Source: Anthostomella pinea
Lineage: Eukaryota; Ascomycota; Sordariomycetes; Xylariales; Xylariaceae
Length of the DNA: 64,000 nt
Direction: 5' to 3'
NCBI GenBank assembly: GCA_963556695.1
Contig: CAUWAG010000006.1
Span: 4,402,001 to 4,466,000 of the forward strand
Each line of letters starts with the position of its first letter. The first letter of the stretch is position 1. Positions 43,067 through 53,258 of this stretch are shown in pieces. The notes under the pieces were generated by a model. That model searched no databases. It was not told the origin of the DNA and saw only the letters and a list, made by a program, of their open reading frames with translations. The position numbers and the translations under genes were made by a program.

Positions 43067-44813
43067 CTACAGCAGCGGCTTGAACTCGAGCTTGCCCTCG
43101 AGGTGCACGTCGCGGAGCACGGCCGCGACGAGCGGGTCGTGCGAGCCCAGCGCGCGGATCAGATGGCAGATGCTGAAGTTCTTGGTCATGCGCAGGTTCC
43201 AGCCCTTCAGACACTTCTGGCGGAGCACCTCGCATTGTTTGAGGAAGGCTTTGCCGGAGGAGAAGTCGGCGCGGTTGATCTACGGGTTTGTTAGTGTCTC
43301 GTCTTTGGACCTGGGGATAATCGTTCCAGAAGAAAACTGAAGAGGAGAAACAGAGCTCCTTCTTGAGAAACAGGAGGGTCTTTGAAGGGGATATTGTTAT
43401 ACGTACGGTCAGGAAGGAGTTGAGGGCCTGCCAGGTGCAGTCCCATCCGCCGTCGAAGGGCTGCTCGTTCTCTTTCTTTTTGTCGGCATTCGCTGGCTGT
43501 CCTTCATGGTCACTGATCTGGGTCAGGGCCTTGACCGGTGACTGGCTCTGCATCTGCTCGATGAAGTCGTCCACGGCCTCCTTATCGTCCGCCGAGATGG
43601 CGTGCTCCTCGCTGTCGTCGGCGTCCGCTGTGGACGTTTCCGCAAACAACGACTCTTTCTGGGATCTGGTGCCTCGGAGAATCTGGAGTAATTCCTCCTC
43701 AGATGCTTCTGCTTTCGGGGACTTGCTGGCTCGGATTTGGAGTAGCTCTTTCTTATGGCGTCTGAGCCTTTCCAGGGCTTCTTCGAACATTGCAGGCGTC
43801 GGGATCTCCTTGCGCCACAAAGCGTAGCCATCATCGCCCTTGTCCACCAGCTCGGCTGTCTCAGACGACTTGGACAAGTCGGGCGGGAAAGGGTCGGACA
43901 ATGAGGGAGTGACGCTGCTCGGCTCCTCTGCGACGGACCGCGGATTTGAAGGGCTGTCCGGCTCGTTCTGAATACCGGCAAGCGGGCTGCTCAGACCAAG
44001 GTCGACCGAACCTGACGGAGATACGCTTCGAGCAGGAGATCCAGGCTTCGCGTCGGCCATCTTGAGGAGCTCGGCTTCGAGGTCCTGGGCCTCGGCAGCA
44101 AACTCGGCAGCAAACTCGGCAGCAAACTCGGCCCAGTCGTAGTCATCTGGGTCCGCATGGAGACGGACCTCCTTGCCCCAGTCGTAGCCTACTTCGGTAT
44201 CGGCTTCCTCATGAAAGTCGGATACATCGTTCTTCGGCTCAAGCTCGACCTTCTCGCCCCAGGGGTGATATTTCGTCGTGGCATCGGCTTCCATGCCCCA
44301 CCCAGAGCCCACTTCAGCATCAGCTTCCTCATGTGAGTCTGAGGTATGGTTATTCGGCTCAGGGTCGACCTTCTCACCCCAGGGGTGATACTTCTTGTAG
44401 TCGGCTTCCATACCCCAACCAGAGCCCACCTCAGCATCAGCTTCCTCATGCAGGTCAGGGGTATGTGTGTTCAGATTGATGTCGACTTTCTCACCCCAGC
44501 CGGAGCCGCACTCGTGCGTTTTGACGCCAAACATCTCACCCCAGTCAATTGTAGCTTTGGCGGTAGAGTCCGTAGAGGGCTTGGTAGAGCTCCAACCGGG
44601 TGAAATCGGGGAAGGTTTCTTGGAGCCGGTAGGGGGGTTTTTGAAGCGATTCTTGCGTGTCATTGGATTAATCCTGATATCTTTGTATTCTGGGTAGTCC
44701 TTGAGAACCACGAAGAAACTTGCGCTGTCTCTAACCCCTACGCCTGGATCGGTCATCTCCATATCTTCGTCGGCGATGACAGGCATGCTGGTGGTTGTGT
44801 CGTATGCGCTCAT
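43067..44813 (-). CDS. Uncharacterised repeat protein ending at an in-frame TAG
   Basis: Minus-strand exon 1 (43407-44813) and exon 2 (43279 down) are joined by a GTACGT...TAG intron. Translation stops at TAG (43067-43069), giving 539 residues. Beyond the TAG the same frame stays open to TGA at 42854-42856 for 70 more codons of ordinary-looking protein (ADEWEERYRAELDAADEYSV), so the TAG probably truncates an ancestral 610-residue protein. I recognise no domain. The N-terminal half has three copies of a unit of about 39 residues containing EEADAEVGSGWGMEAD and HPWGEKV, then an EFAAEFAAEFAAE run. The middle is acidic, Ser/Pro-rich and probably disordered. The C-terminal exon is compact and more conserved-looking (AFLKQCEVLRQKCLKGWNLR, then CHLIRALGSHDPLVAAVLRD). 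Function unknown. Confidence 0.6.
44180..44520 (-). repeat. Three in-frame protein repeats of about 39 residues
   Basis: Within the uncharacterised gene, the unit with a GWG core, a HPWGEKV block and an HEEAD acidic block occurs three times with point differences. The spacing is about 115-120 bases and the frame is maintained. Confidence 0.75.
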
Positions 44814-46064
44814 GGAGGCGGATGCCTGTGGTCGGCTGTTGATCTCCGTGGCTGGACTGGTTTTGGGTTTGCTGAGACTCGGGCGATGCAGATGATGGAG
44901 GAGAGGGGGGAAGAATATGTGTCAGCGATGGATGTTAGTTGTTGACTATTCAGGCAACCAAGAAGGACGCGACGAGAGTGTTGGACAACGCGACTCCTGG
45001 GGCAGCCATCTTTGACCGACAACGCACTTCTCAGCTTCAAATGCTATCAAGGGAGCAGCAAGATTGTTGCCTAGACATAGGTCAAGGGCTATGTGCCCAA
45101 AGTGCCTTGTGGCGAGTGTGGGAGAGAAAGGGGGGCTCAGTTACAAGAGTCGCACAATGCTGCTACCTTGTCCCAACAGACATCGCTGTGGCAATGGCTC
45201 AGTGGGTTGATCATTGAGGGCTGCCTTGTTGGCTTGATAAAGATGCAAACATATCAGTTCAACTAGCTTTAGAGAGGGTGGTGTCTATGTCGTCTTCGGT
45301 TGATCCAATCTCTATGCCAGTCTTTGAGGAGACTGTAACACCACTTACGGCTTCGGCAGTACTAAGGAGGATCAAACCTGTGGTGAACATCGCGTCTGGT
45401 AAGGTTATACTCTCATCTCCTAACATCTTTCAGATAAGGGTCTGGGGGTCTGGGGGGAGGGGGGGGGGGGGGGGGGGGGTGGGGTTCAAGGTAAAAGGGG
45501 AGAAATGCCTCGCACCTATGGCACAAGATCAGCCTGGAGCAGGGGTAGTATGGGCACCGTCACAGGTTGGATTAAAAGCACAAGGAAGCAAACTGCTTCT
45601 TGAGATATCAGAGGCTTGTTCCATGCTTTCGATGTCCACAAGGACAATAAGAAATATGCACAGAAAAAAGGAGAGCGTGCTGTGACGAATACCGGCCCCG
45701 ATCCTCTTTTCACATTTGGCCGTCGATTCGACCTCCCTCTCGAGGACAATGTCCGACTTTCCTGAAACAATTTTTTCATAAATGCTCTCGCTATCTTCCT
45801 CTGCTGCCTGTTCGACATTCAAGGTCCAACTTCATCTGCTACACGCCCGAAGTCAGGACGCGCGACAATGGCACATTACATGCCCAGGTTCGTTTTCACT
45901 CCTTGGTTCTGCGTATCTTCCAGCGCACGCCAGCTTCTGGCTACCACTCCCCTCCAGTCTTCGCCATTCGCCAGACTTAGCGAGAAGGCTGTCGAAATGA
46001 GCACCGGCGGAGACGGTCTAACCATGTACTAGATGGGTATGGAACATTCTCAGCTGTCAGATGC
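44814..46064. other. Intergenic stretch with a 21-base poly-G run
   Basis: About 1.25 kb. It includes the promoter of the leftward gene, an uninterrupted run of 21 G at 45459-45479 embedded in a longer G-rich tract (45438-45484), and small open frames on both strands (45278-45685 plus, 45529-45822 minus) with no family resemblance. Confidence 0.4.
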
Positions 46065-46370
46065 ATCTTTGTAGAGAAACACTTCAAGCTGCGCGACGTG
46101 ATGAGCCTGCCGCTACTACAACCCGTCGATGTCCCCGGGTACGTCGACGGCACCATGACTGGGCGCTCGGCGACGATGCGGCATGCAACAATCTCGTGCT
46201 GGCGTATTACTCGACAAAGATGCCCGTATTTAATGTCGTGACGAAACGCGCCTATGGTGCTGCTGGGGTTGTCATGCCGGACTGTCGCGACCCGCGGATG
46301 CGCGTGGCCCTGGCCGAGCGGCGACTGGGGATCGCTGCCACTCAGGGGTATTGTGGAAGTTGATGCTTCC
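46065..46370 (+). pseudogene. Relic of an acyl-CoA carboxylase beta (carboxyltransferase) gene
   Basis: Three frames together reproduce a contiguous block of the biotin-dependent carboxyltransferase beta subunit (propionyl-/acyl-CoA carboxylase type). From 46068 comes KHFKLRDVMSLPLLQPVDVP then GYVDGT ... RSATMRHA. A second frame from about 46187 reads LVLAYYSTKMPVFNVVTKRA, YGAAGVVM and DPRMRVA. From about 46305 a third frame gives WPSGDWGSLPL and IVEV. The order and spacing match the active-site region of the family (VDVPGY oxyanion segment, then the GxxGG-like loop, then AWPSG-x-WGSLPL). At least two frameshifts, no upstream half and no downstream remainder: a decayed fragment. It would be a truncated duplicate; the intact parent gene must lie elsewhere. 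Confidence 0.7.
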
Positions 46371-46954
46371 GCATATGAAGGCTGGAAAAAAAACACTGTA
46401 GCAGCCAGACTCAGATGGTGTTTTTATTTACATGGAGGCTTTTCCATTACTGGGGGGTTGAATCGGGAATGACATCAAGCGCAGGAGGAGAAGTCGCATC
46501 CATCAACTTGATGGTGATTCAGGGGCTACTTCCATCTACGCCAAACTGCTGCTCCCACCCGTTCTGATTCGTGATGGCCTACGCAGCTGCTCAGCGTGTT
46601 TCCGCTCGCTAGGTCGTAATTTCCTTTCATACACACACATAAGTAGGTATCATTCACTGGATTGACCCATTGGCATGCGGTTTGTCCGACCTTGAGAGCA
46701 ACACCCGACGCCCTGAGCGCATCTTGACTACAAGACCATCACCCGCGCTTTTTTGGATTGCCAAACATCAACATTCACACTCACTCCGGTTGATTTCTTG
46801 GTGATCATCCTTACCGACTTCAGTCATTTGCTTTGCACGATTTATTGGATCGAAAAGCAGAAAACAACAAGCACAGCACACCTCATCGCGCTCTTTTGGA
46901 CCCTCAAACCGTGCTACTCCATACCACATCACGAAGTACATCCCCTTTCTCCTC
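46371..46954. other. Intergenic, nothing recognised
   Basis: 584 bases between two gene relics. No supported feature. Confidence 0.3.
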
Positions 46955-47221
46955 ATGAAAGCTTCCTTCGCCAATATGATGAAGCACGAAAGCGGGATCG
47001 GCACGCGGCTACCAGGTGAGCGAGGACTGCCTATTGGCTTTCCCCGGCTCGTAGGTATCGTGACTGACCGTTGCCCAGGTTGCGCTGCTCAATGCGTGGT
47101 CGATAGCATGTCCATTGGCAACGAGCTCCTCCGCGCCCAGGAACAAGGCGATCTCGCTGGCCGACCACTGCCCGCGGTATTCGGTCTCCAGCTGCAGCAG
47201 GAGAGCATTGATGGAACTTCA
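46955..47221 (+). pseudogene. Relic of a CFEM-domain gene
   Basis: An exon from ATG 46955 to 47015 splices cleanly (donor GTGAGC, acceptor CCCAG) to 47079. The join reads LPGCAAQCVVDSMSIGN, which resembles the start of a fungal CFEM domain (C-x3-C with a V/I-x-S/D-x-S pattern). After a one-base shift the next frame continues with SSSAPRNKAISLADHCPRYS then VSSCSRRALMEL, aligning with the usual cysteine-rich second half in which several cysteines are now Ser or Arg. So a CFEM domain with lost cysteines and a frameshift. CFEM domains occur at the N-terminus of Pth11-type receptors and of GPI-anchored haem-binding proteins. A membrane part was not found downstream. The ORF continues to 47464 in a non-CFEM frame that I regard as spurious. 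Confidence 0.45.
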
Positions 47222-47949
47222 ACATCCACATCAACAGTCACGACGACAGTGACGATGTGCATCACGGTGCACACCTCCCCGCCTCCAACTCTCACACCCA
47301 TGCCAGGTCTGTTCCTCGATCCATACGAGGCTACAAGCGCAATGGACCAGAGGTTGTGGATGGTCACCGCCCCCGACAGAGGACGGATGACTGAATCATT
47401 CTCTGGTCTTGTGCTATGGATCGCATTGGTGATTTTGCAGGATTACTGGATCAACGGCTACTAGGCTTCAGCTACAGGTGATAGGAGCATAGTTAGCAAC
47501 GACTGGTTCAGGATATGGATGTGTATGAGCTACTCACGGACAGGAGAAGAGGATAAGTGTTGTCGGAGTGTCGGTATTCACTTGTGAAGTTAGTACACCG
47601 ACCTCTGTCCATATAGATGAACGTAGTAGATGCGTTGAAGTCTGTATCAGTCCAGTCTCTTGCTCCAGGTGCACTGGAACCAGGCATCGAAAGCAATGTG
47701 GTGAGGTACGTGCAATTACAGAGAGCAGTCGAAGAAGCCATGGGATCCGTCGCACGAGAGGTGTCTTGTGCCCTCAGCACGGAGGACTAGTGGGAAACGA
47801 AAGACACAATACTGCAATGCGATGTATTGCTCTGGGTATCATATCAACGTCGAACCAAAGAGGACAGGATAAGGCCTAGACCATGCCTCCGCTCTAGAAC
47901 CTGTTCATCTGACACTGCTCATCCGACAGTACAAATGCGCCTCGACCAC
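47222..47949. other. Intergenic, nothing supported
   Basis: The plus-strand frame to 47464 is low-complexity Thr/Ser. A minus-strand frame at 47508-47780 has a few N-glycosylation-like sites (NCT, NFT, NAS) but no signal peptide or match. No gene is claimed. Confidence 0.3.
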
Positions 47950-48935
47950 CTAGTAGAACAGCAGCTGTAGAGGTTTTTCGGCATCCGCGTATTTCACCTT
48001 GAACTCCGTCCTTGCAAGCCAACGCGCCAGAGGGATCATGGTCTCCTTCATGTCCAGGATGCCCCGTTTCTTCTGGTCAATGTGCGAGGCGTCAACCACG
48101 AGTCGCTCGAGATTGTCCAACTTCAGGGAACCTGTGACTGTCTTCAGCTCTCGCAATTCGTTGCAGCCGGATACCGGGCACTCACCACTCTCCACGAGGT
48201 CATTCAACCGTACAGGCGTACCAACTGCGATGCCTGTGCGGTGCTTGTGGAGGAACTGCTTGCTCTCCTCAATCTTGATGTGTTTCGCAAACTAGCCGGA
48301 ATCAGTTTCATGTAAGATCGTAGATGATTGTGACACATACCAGCTTCGCAACCGTATTGTTCTTCTTCTGATACTTGCGGACCGCTCTGTATTTGATCAG
48401 TACCTGCCGAAAACCGGCACCTTCCGGAAACAGGAGGTATACCTGACTAGGTCTGCTGCTCTCAGGCCGGCGCCGGCCACAATGATGGTATGAGGCGAGC
48501 CCTTCTGCTTAGGGGCTTCTCCGAGACTTTCCGGCTTCTCTGTGTGGGCCTCCAAGAAAGCAGGCAGGTTCTCCAGATTCCGGATCTCCTGGTATGAGCT
48601 CGTGTCTCTGATCGCATTCGCTAGAAATGTCAACTTAGAGCTCTTGTCAATGTGGCAGGCTGGGCCTTACGTGAAATGTCCAAGGTAGAGAGCTCCACCG
48701 GCGGCAGGTCGGTTCCAAATCGTCTGGTTTTCTGAGCCAGGTGATCTGCGAGGAGCATGCTGTCGAAAAGCGCAATCTCCTTGTTCACTCCTGCTTCCAG
48801 ATCGAGGTTGAGGTCCTCCTGCTCGAACGCCGACTTTTTCCGCTTTCGAGGAGCGCTATCGTCCTCACGCGCCCGCTTCTTGGACTTGGCTTTGGAAGCC
48901 CGGTTCTCTGACTTGGCCGGCTTTTCCTGAGACAT
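47950..48935 (-). CDS. cms1: Cms1, 90S pre-ribosome factor
   Basis: A nucleolar protein of the U3-containing 90S small-subunit pre-ribosome (CMS1 family). Minus-strand exons 48671-48935, 48443-48620, 48341-48386, 47950-48291 (all GT-AG) give 276 residues. The N-terminus is a lysine/arginine-rich nuclear localisation region (KAKSKKRAREDDSAPRKRKK). The core resembles a degenerate DEAD-box helicase fold: PHTIIVAGAGLRAADLVRAV corresponds to the motif Ia area, then KLFAKHIKIEES, VGTPVRLNDLVESGE (motif Ib-like TP-x-R) and LERLVVDASHIDQKKRGIL in place of the DEAD box. The ATP-binding residues are absent, as known for the family. It is divergent from the Asp-tRNA synthetase gene. Confidence 0.9.
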
Positions 48936-49270
48936 ATTGGGAGTTGTCCTGCAGTTGGGTGAATGTCGGTCAGTATGGTTGAAAATCGTTGAAGAATATT
49001 TGAACCTTGGGATAGATGCAACCCCTCGGCGAGAATTCGGTACTGGAGTAGTTGGAGATTTATGCGCTTATGCGAATAGCCACCCCACCTGCCCACCTGG
49101 TCTGTCCACCTTGACAAAACATTGAATTGCCCCGCGAAGAGTCACATCCCACCATCCTACCGTCCCAACTGTCCATCAAAGTTGCGAGGGACTCCCTTTA
49201 CCTCTTAGTTAGGTAGTCACTCCTTTTCCTTGTTTCATCCACCAACAGATCGATACAAGCGTTTCCCAGC
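48936..49270. promoter_or_regulatory. Shared promoter region of cms1 and the Asp-tRNA synthetase gene
   Basis: 335 bases between divergent ATGs of two genes of the protein-synthesis machinery. No named element recognised. Confidence 0.4.
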
Positions 49271-51114
49271 ATGTCTGAACCTCCCGTGGACCCGGCGCAA
49301 GCTTCCGGCGCTGCCCCGCCAGCCGAGGGCGAAGCTGGCCCGTCGAAGAAGGGAGCGAAGAAGGCCGAAGCCAAAGCCAAGAAGGAAGCAGAAAAGGCAC
49401 GGAAGGCTGCTGAACGTGAAGCTGCTGCCGCTGCCCAGAAGGCCGCCAGTGGGGGGAACGAGGATCTCGCCAAGGACAACTACGGCGAAATCACCCCGAC
49501 CACTAAAGTCGATGCCGAGAAAGTACAGCTGAAGAAGTTGGGCGAGGAACATGTTGGGAAGACCGTCAAGCTTCGAGCATGGATCCAAAACGCCCGTATG
49601 CAAGGCGCCAAGATGGCCTTTGTCGAGTTGAGAGAGGAGCGAAACTGGTCAATACAAGGTGTTATGGCTGCGAGTCCCGAAGGCAAGCCAGTGAGCAAGC
49701 AGATGGTGAAGTGGGTGGGCGCTCTGAGACTGGAGAGCTTCGTCTTGGTCGAGGCTAAGGTTCAGAAGCCTCTTGAGCCCGTAAAGAGCTGCCGTGTTAG
49801 CGAGTACGAACTCCATCTGACAAAAGTCTACCTGGTGGCTGCGGGCCCCGAGGTGCTTGGTTTAAGTCTCAACGCGTCGAACCGAGCGGTGGCAAGCTTC
49901 GAAGACGAGGACCCGTCACAGGCGGCCGCCCCGACTGAGGGCGTGGAAACCCTCACCCTTACCGATGGCGCCGCGGCCCCTTCAGCCAGCTTGTCGACGC
50001 ATCTCAACAACCCAGTCATGCATAAGCGAGCGCCTGTGCAGCAGGCTATTGCCGATGTCCGTATGACCACGCGGAAGCTCTTCAGCCAATATCTGGAAGA
50101 GAGAGAATTCGTGCAGTTCGAGCCTCCGTGTCTGATCGGTGCCGCTTCTGAGGGTGGCGCAAACGTGTTCGCGATGCCTTACTTCGACAAGAAGGCATAC
50201 CTGGCACAATCACCCCAGTTCTACAAGCAGTTCGAGATTGCTGGTGGACGGAAACGTGTATACTGTATCGGACCTGTTTTCCGAGCCGAGAACTCCAACA
50301 CACCGAGACACATGACTGAGGTATGGGATCTTCGTCTACTTCAGATCGGGGTAAGACTGCTAACAATCACCGTAGTTCACCGGCCTCGATATGGAGATGG
50401 AGATCGAGGAACACTACCACGAGGTCCGTGACATGATCGAGGGACTCATGATCTACATCTTCCGAGGCCTTCAGGAGAAGTGCAAAGAGCAAATTGAGAT
50501 CATCAAAGCCATCTATCCATCTGACGACTTCCTCCTACCCGAACCTGGAAAGGAGGTGAGATTGACCTTTGCCGAAGGCCAAAAGCTGCTGCGCGAGGAG
50601 GGTCCAGAGGAATACCGCAACGTCAGCGATGACGAAGATATGAGCACACCTCAGGAGAAGGCATTGGGTGCGTTGATCCGCAAGAAGTTCAACACCGACT
50701 TCTACGTGCTCGACAAGTTCCCCGAGGGTGCTCGTCCTTTCTACACAATCGAGGACCCCGAAAACCCCAAGGTCACGAACGCTTATGATTTCTTTAGTGA
50801 GTTCCCATAGTATGGTCTTCAGTCCCTGTGATGTATATGCTGACAGTATGGATGCAGTGCGCGGACAGGAGATCCTCTCGGGCGGTCAACGTATCCACAT
50901 CCCCGAGCTGCTGGAAGCCCGAATTCGCAAGAAGGGCATCGACCCCGCCAGCGAAGGAATCAAGGATTATGTCGACGTGTTCAGATCTGCTGGCGTTCCA
51001 CCTCACGGAGGCGGTGGTATTGGGCTGGACAGAGTCGTGGCATGGTTCCTTAACCTGCCCAGCGTTCATTTGACAAGCTACTACCCTCGAACACCGAAGA
51101 GACTTTTGCCTTAG
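49271..51114 (+). CDS. dps1: Cytosolic aspartyl-tRNA synthetase
   Basis: Charges tRNA-Asp in the cytosol (class IIb synthetase). Exons 49271-50320, 50376-50796, 50858-51114 (GT-AG) give 575 residues. A lysine/alanine-rich N-terminal helix ([20 protein letters not shown]) aids tRNA binding in eukaryotic enzymes. The OB-fold anticodon domain has [20 protein letters not shown]. In the catalytic core, motif 2 is [20 protein letters not shown] (split by intron 1 after the Glu), and motif 3 is [20 protein letters not shown], ending [12 protein letters not shown]. The QSPQFYKQF flexible-loop segment is present. All catalytic residues appear intact. Between the domains lies an acidic, Ala-rich linker (about residues 215-250). 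Confidence 0.96.
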
Positions 51115-51603
51115 AAGACTAGGTGTAGGTTCGAGGCGTCTCGGATGGATGATGTAATGAAGAGACTCATATGATGGCCAAATGTGCCGTATAACAATCT
51201 ACTCTTGTTGCTCCGCGTTCCGTGAAAAAAGCTTAATGTTCCATACCTAGATAACAGACAAGGTTGACATATGTGGGAAGGAGAGGAGTCTATCCCGATG
51301 ACACTTCATAAGGTAGTGGTTATAAGGTAATGGCTCCCCATCATTGGCCCGCGGGATACCCACGCTAAGTTGCGGCTCCGCACCATCGAGACCCCAGACC
51401 CACTATAATTTTCTGTATCTGCATTTGCGATTCTTCGAATGTTGGACCGAACACTTGCAACTTCACTACTTCTATAAACGTCCCAAGTCTACCTGAACTT
51501 CCTTGATTGCCCGAATTACTTCAGCAGTAATTACTCTTCGCCTATAACGCACATCTCTTTACTTCACCGCCACCCAATTCTTACTCTACTACCAGCAGAG
51601 AAG
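51115..51603. promoter_or_regulatory. Intergenic, promoter region of the Nop6-like gene
   Basis: 489 bases between two rightward genes. The second half (51470-51600) is C/T-rich, compatible with a 5'UTR. No other feature. Confidence 0.35.
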
Positions 51604-52653
51604 ATGTCAACCAAGCGCAAGTCGGAAGACGACCCTGCCGCCGTCACCGCGGTGGTAGCCAACTCAAGCAAGAAGCGCAGGAGACTGAGCGACGCCGACG
51701 AAGAGAGCAGCAGCAAGCCGGAGAAGAAGAAGTCCAAGAAGGAAGACAAGTCCAAGAAAGGAGACAAGTCCAAGAAAGGAGACAAGTCCAAGAAGGAAGA
51801 CAAGCACAAGAAGTCTTCCAAGACAGACACCGTCACGGCCTTAGAGGCCACCACACCCGCCGAAGCATATGATGTCGAAGATACCCTCATGGCATACGAC
51901 AACGAAGCACCCGCGGAAAAGAGGAAGCAGAAGAAGGTCAAGGGCGAAGAGACCAAGGCGGCCCTCAAGCGGAAGCTAGCCAAGCAGGCCAAGAAGGAGA
52001 GGAAGAAGGCCGCCGCCGAGGAATCGACCACTACAACTACTACAACTACTATCGACGACAAGCCCTCAACCACCGACACCCACGCCGCAACCACAACCTC
52101 AACCTCCAGCAAGAAAACCCGCTTCATAGTCTTCGTCGGCAACCTCCCCTACGCCGCGACGGTCGCGCAGATAACCGACCACTTCGCCGCCCTCAAACCC
52201 ACCTCGGTGCGCCTGCTGCACCAGAAGAACGACCCCTCCAAGTCGCGCGGCATCGCTTTCGTCGAGTTCGCCGGCTACGACCACATGAAGACGTGCCTCA
52301 AGACCATGCACCACAGCACCTTCAAGTGCATGACCAAGAGCCGCGACCGCTACGGCAAGCCGACCGAGTGGGAGGAGGAGCGCAAGATCAACGTCGAGCT
52401 CACGGCCGGCGGAGGTGGCAACACGGACCAGCGCAAGGAGAAGATCCGGGTGAAGAACGAGAAGCTGAACGAGGAGCGCGCGAGGCGGGCGCAGGAGGAG
52501 GTCAAGTTGAAGACCAAGAAGGTGCGGGAGAAGGGTCAGAAGAATGGAGCGGGTGAGGGTGAGGGCGAGGGTGAGGCTCAGGATGAGACAATGGGCGGTA
52601 TGGACGATGCGGTCCATCCGAGTCGTAGGAGAATAGTCCCCGGTAGTTCGTGA
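51604..52653 (+). CDS. nop6: Nop6-like RRM protein of ribosome biogenesis
   Basis: An intronless gene of 349 residues. The first 170 residues are highly charged, with a repeated KKEDKSKKGDKSKKGDKSKK block (near-perfect 5-residue units), a basic KRKLAKQAKKERKK stretch and a Thr run. A single RRM occupies about 175-270: RNP2 is FIVFVGNLPY and RNP1 is SRGIAFVEFAG. The domain ends with a MTKSRDRYGKPTEWEEERKI segment and a Gly-rich linker, then a coiled-coil-like basic tail (KEKIRVKNEKLNEERARRAQ). This layout fits yeast Nop6, an RNA-binding factor of early 40S assembly. A GEGEGEGE run near the C-terminus is a short coding repeat. Confidence 0.85.
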   Translation: MSTKRKSEDDPAAVTAVVANSSKKRRRLSDADEESSSKPEKKKSKKEDKSKKGDKSKKGDKSKKEDKHKKSSKTDTVTALEATTPAEAYDVEDTLMAYDNEAPAEKRKQKKVKGEETKAALKRKLAKQAKKERKKAAAEESTTTTTTTTIDDKPSTTDTHAATTTSTSSKKTRFIVFVGNLPYAATVAQITDHFAALKPTSVRLLHQKNDPSKSRGIAFVEFAGYDHMKTCLKTMHHSTFKCMTKSRDRYGKPTEWEEERKINVELTAGGGGNTDQRKEKIRVKNEKLNEERARRAQEEVKLKTKKVREKGQKNGAGEGEGEGEAQDETMGGMDDAVHPSRRRIVPGSS

Positions 52654-53258
52654 TGATACCCTTGGGGTTTCTAGATTAGAGATATCAAGACCAGAACTTG
52701 TATAAAGAACGAATCATGACTCATGATTCGCAGTGAAATTCCATTGACCTCTTGCAAATATGCTATCTACAGAATCACAGGAAAAAGGTGAGCTCAAAGT
52801 CCCCTCATGGCTGTGAAGCACAGCAACTTCTAGTCTGGGCGAACAAAAATTGCGTGCGAGAGCCGATCCTGATGTCAACCTGTTCTTCTCAGATCTGGTG
52901 GAACCAAGATCGACAGAAGACAACCCAGGTGTGTATCGAAGCTTGTGAACGCAAAAAGTCGCACAACCATGCTTGCCAGATCTATTGTCGAAAGCTCGCC
53001 CCTTCCTGCTCGCCCCTTGCCCTCTTTCACTTTGTCCTCCAGCAAAAAACGGCCGTCCAAGCATCGGTGGGTATGTAAAGTTCGAGAATGAGGACGTGCA
53101 ACACGGCAGCCGGCCGAGACGAAGAAAGGCCTGAGCGTGTTTATCCCTCTCATCTAGAAAAGTGGTCTTTTCTATGTCTTCACCCAACGCCAACACTGCT
53201 CCCAGGAAATATTCGCTCCTTCAGCGGAACTCCATGCTGCAAGTATCTCGGCGTCATC
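52654..53258. other. Convergent 3' spacer
   Basis: 605 bases between the ends of the Nop6-like and Rac genes. No gene is recognised; a weak palindrome ATCATGACTCATGAT occurs near 52716. Confidence 0.3.

Noticed and set aside
45529..45822. 97-codon minus-strand ORF upstream of the repeat-protein gene
   Set aside because: Its first half looks coding-like but no splice joins it to the gene at 44813 and no family was recognised.
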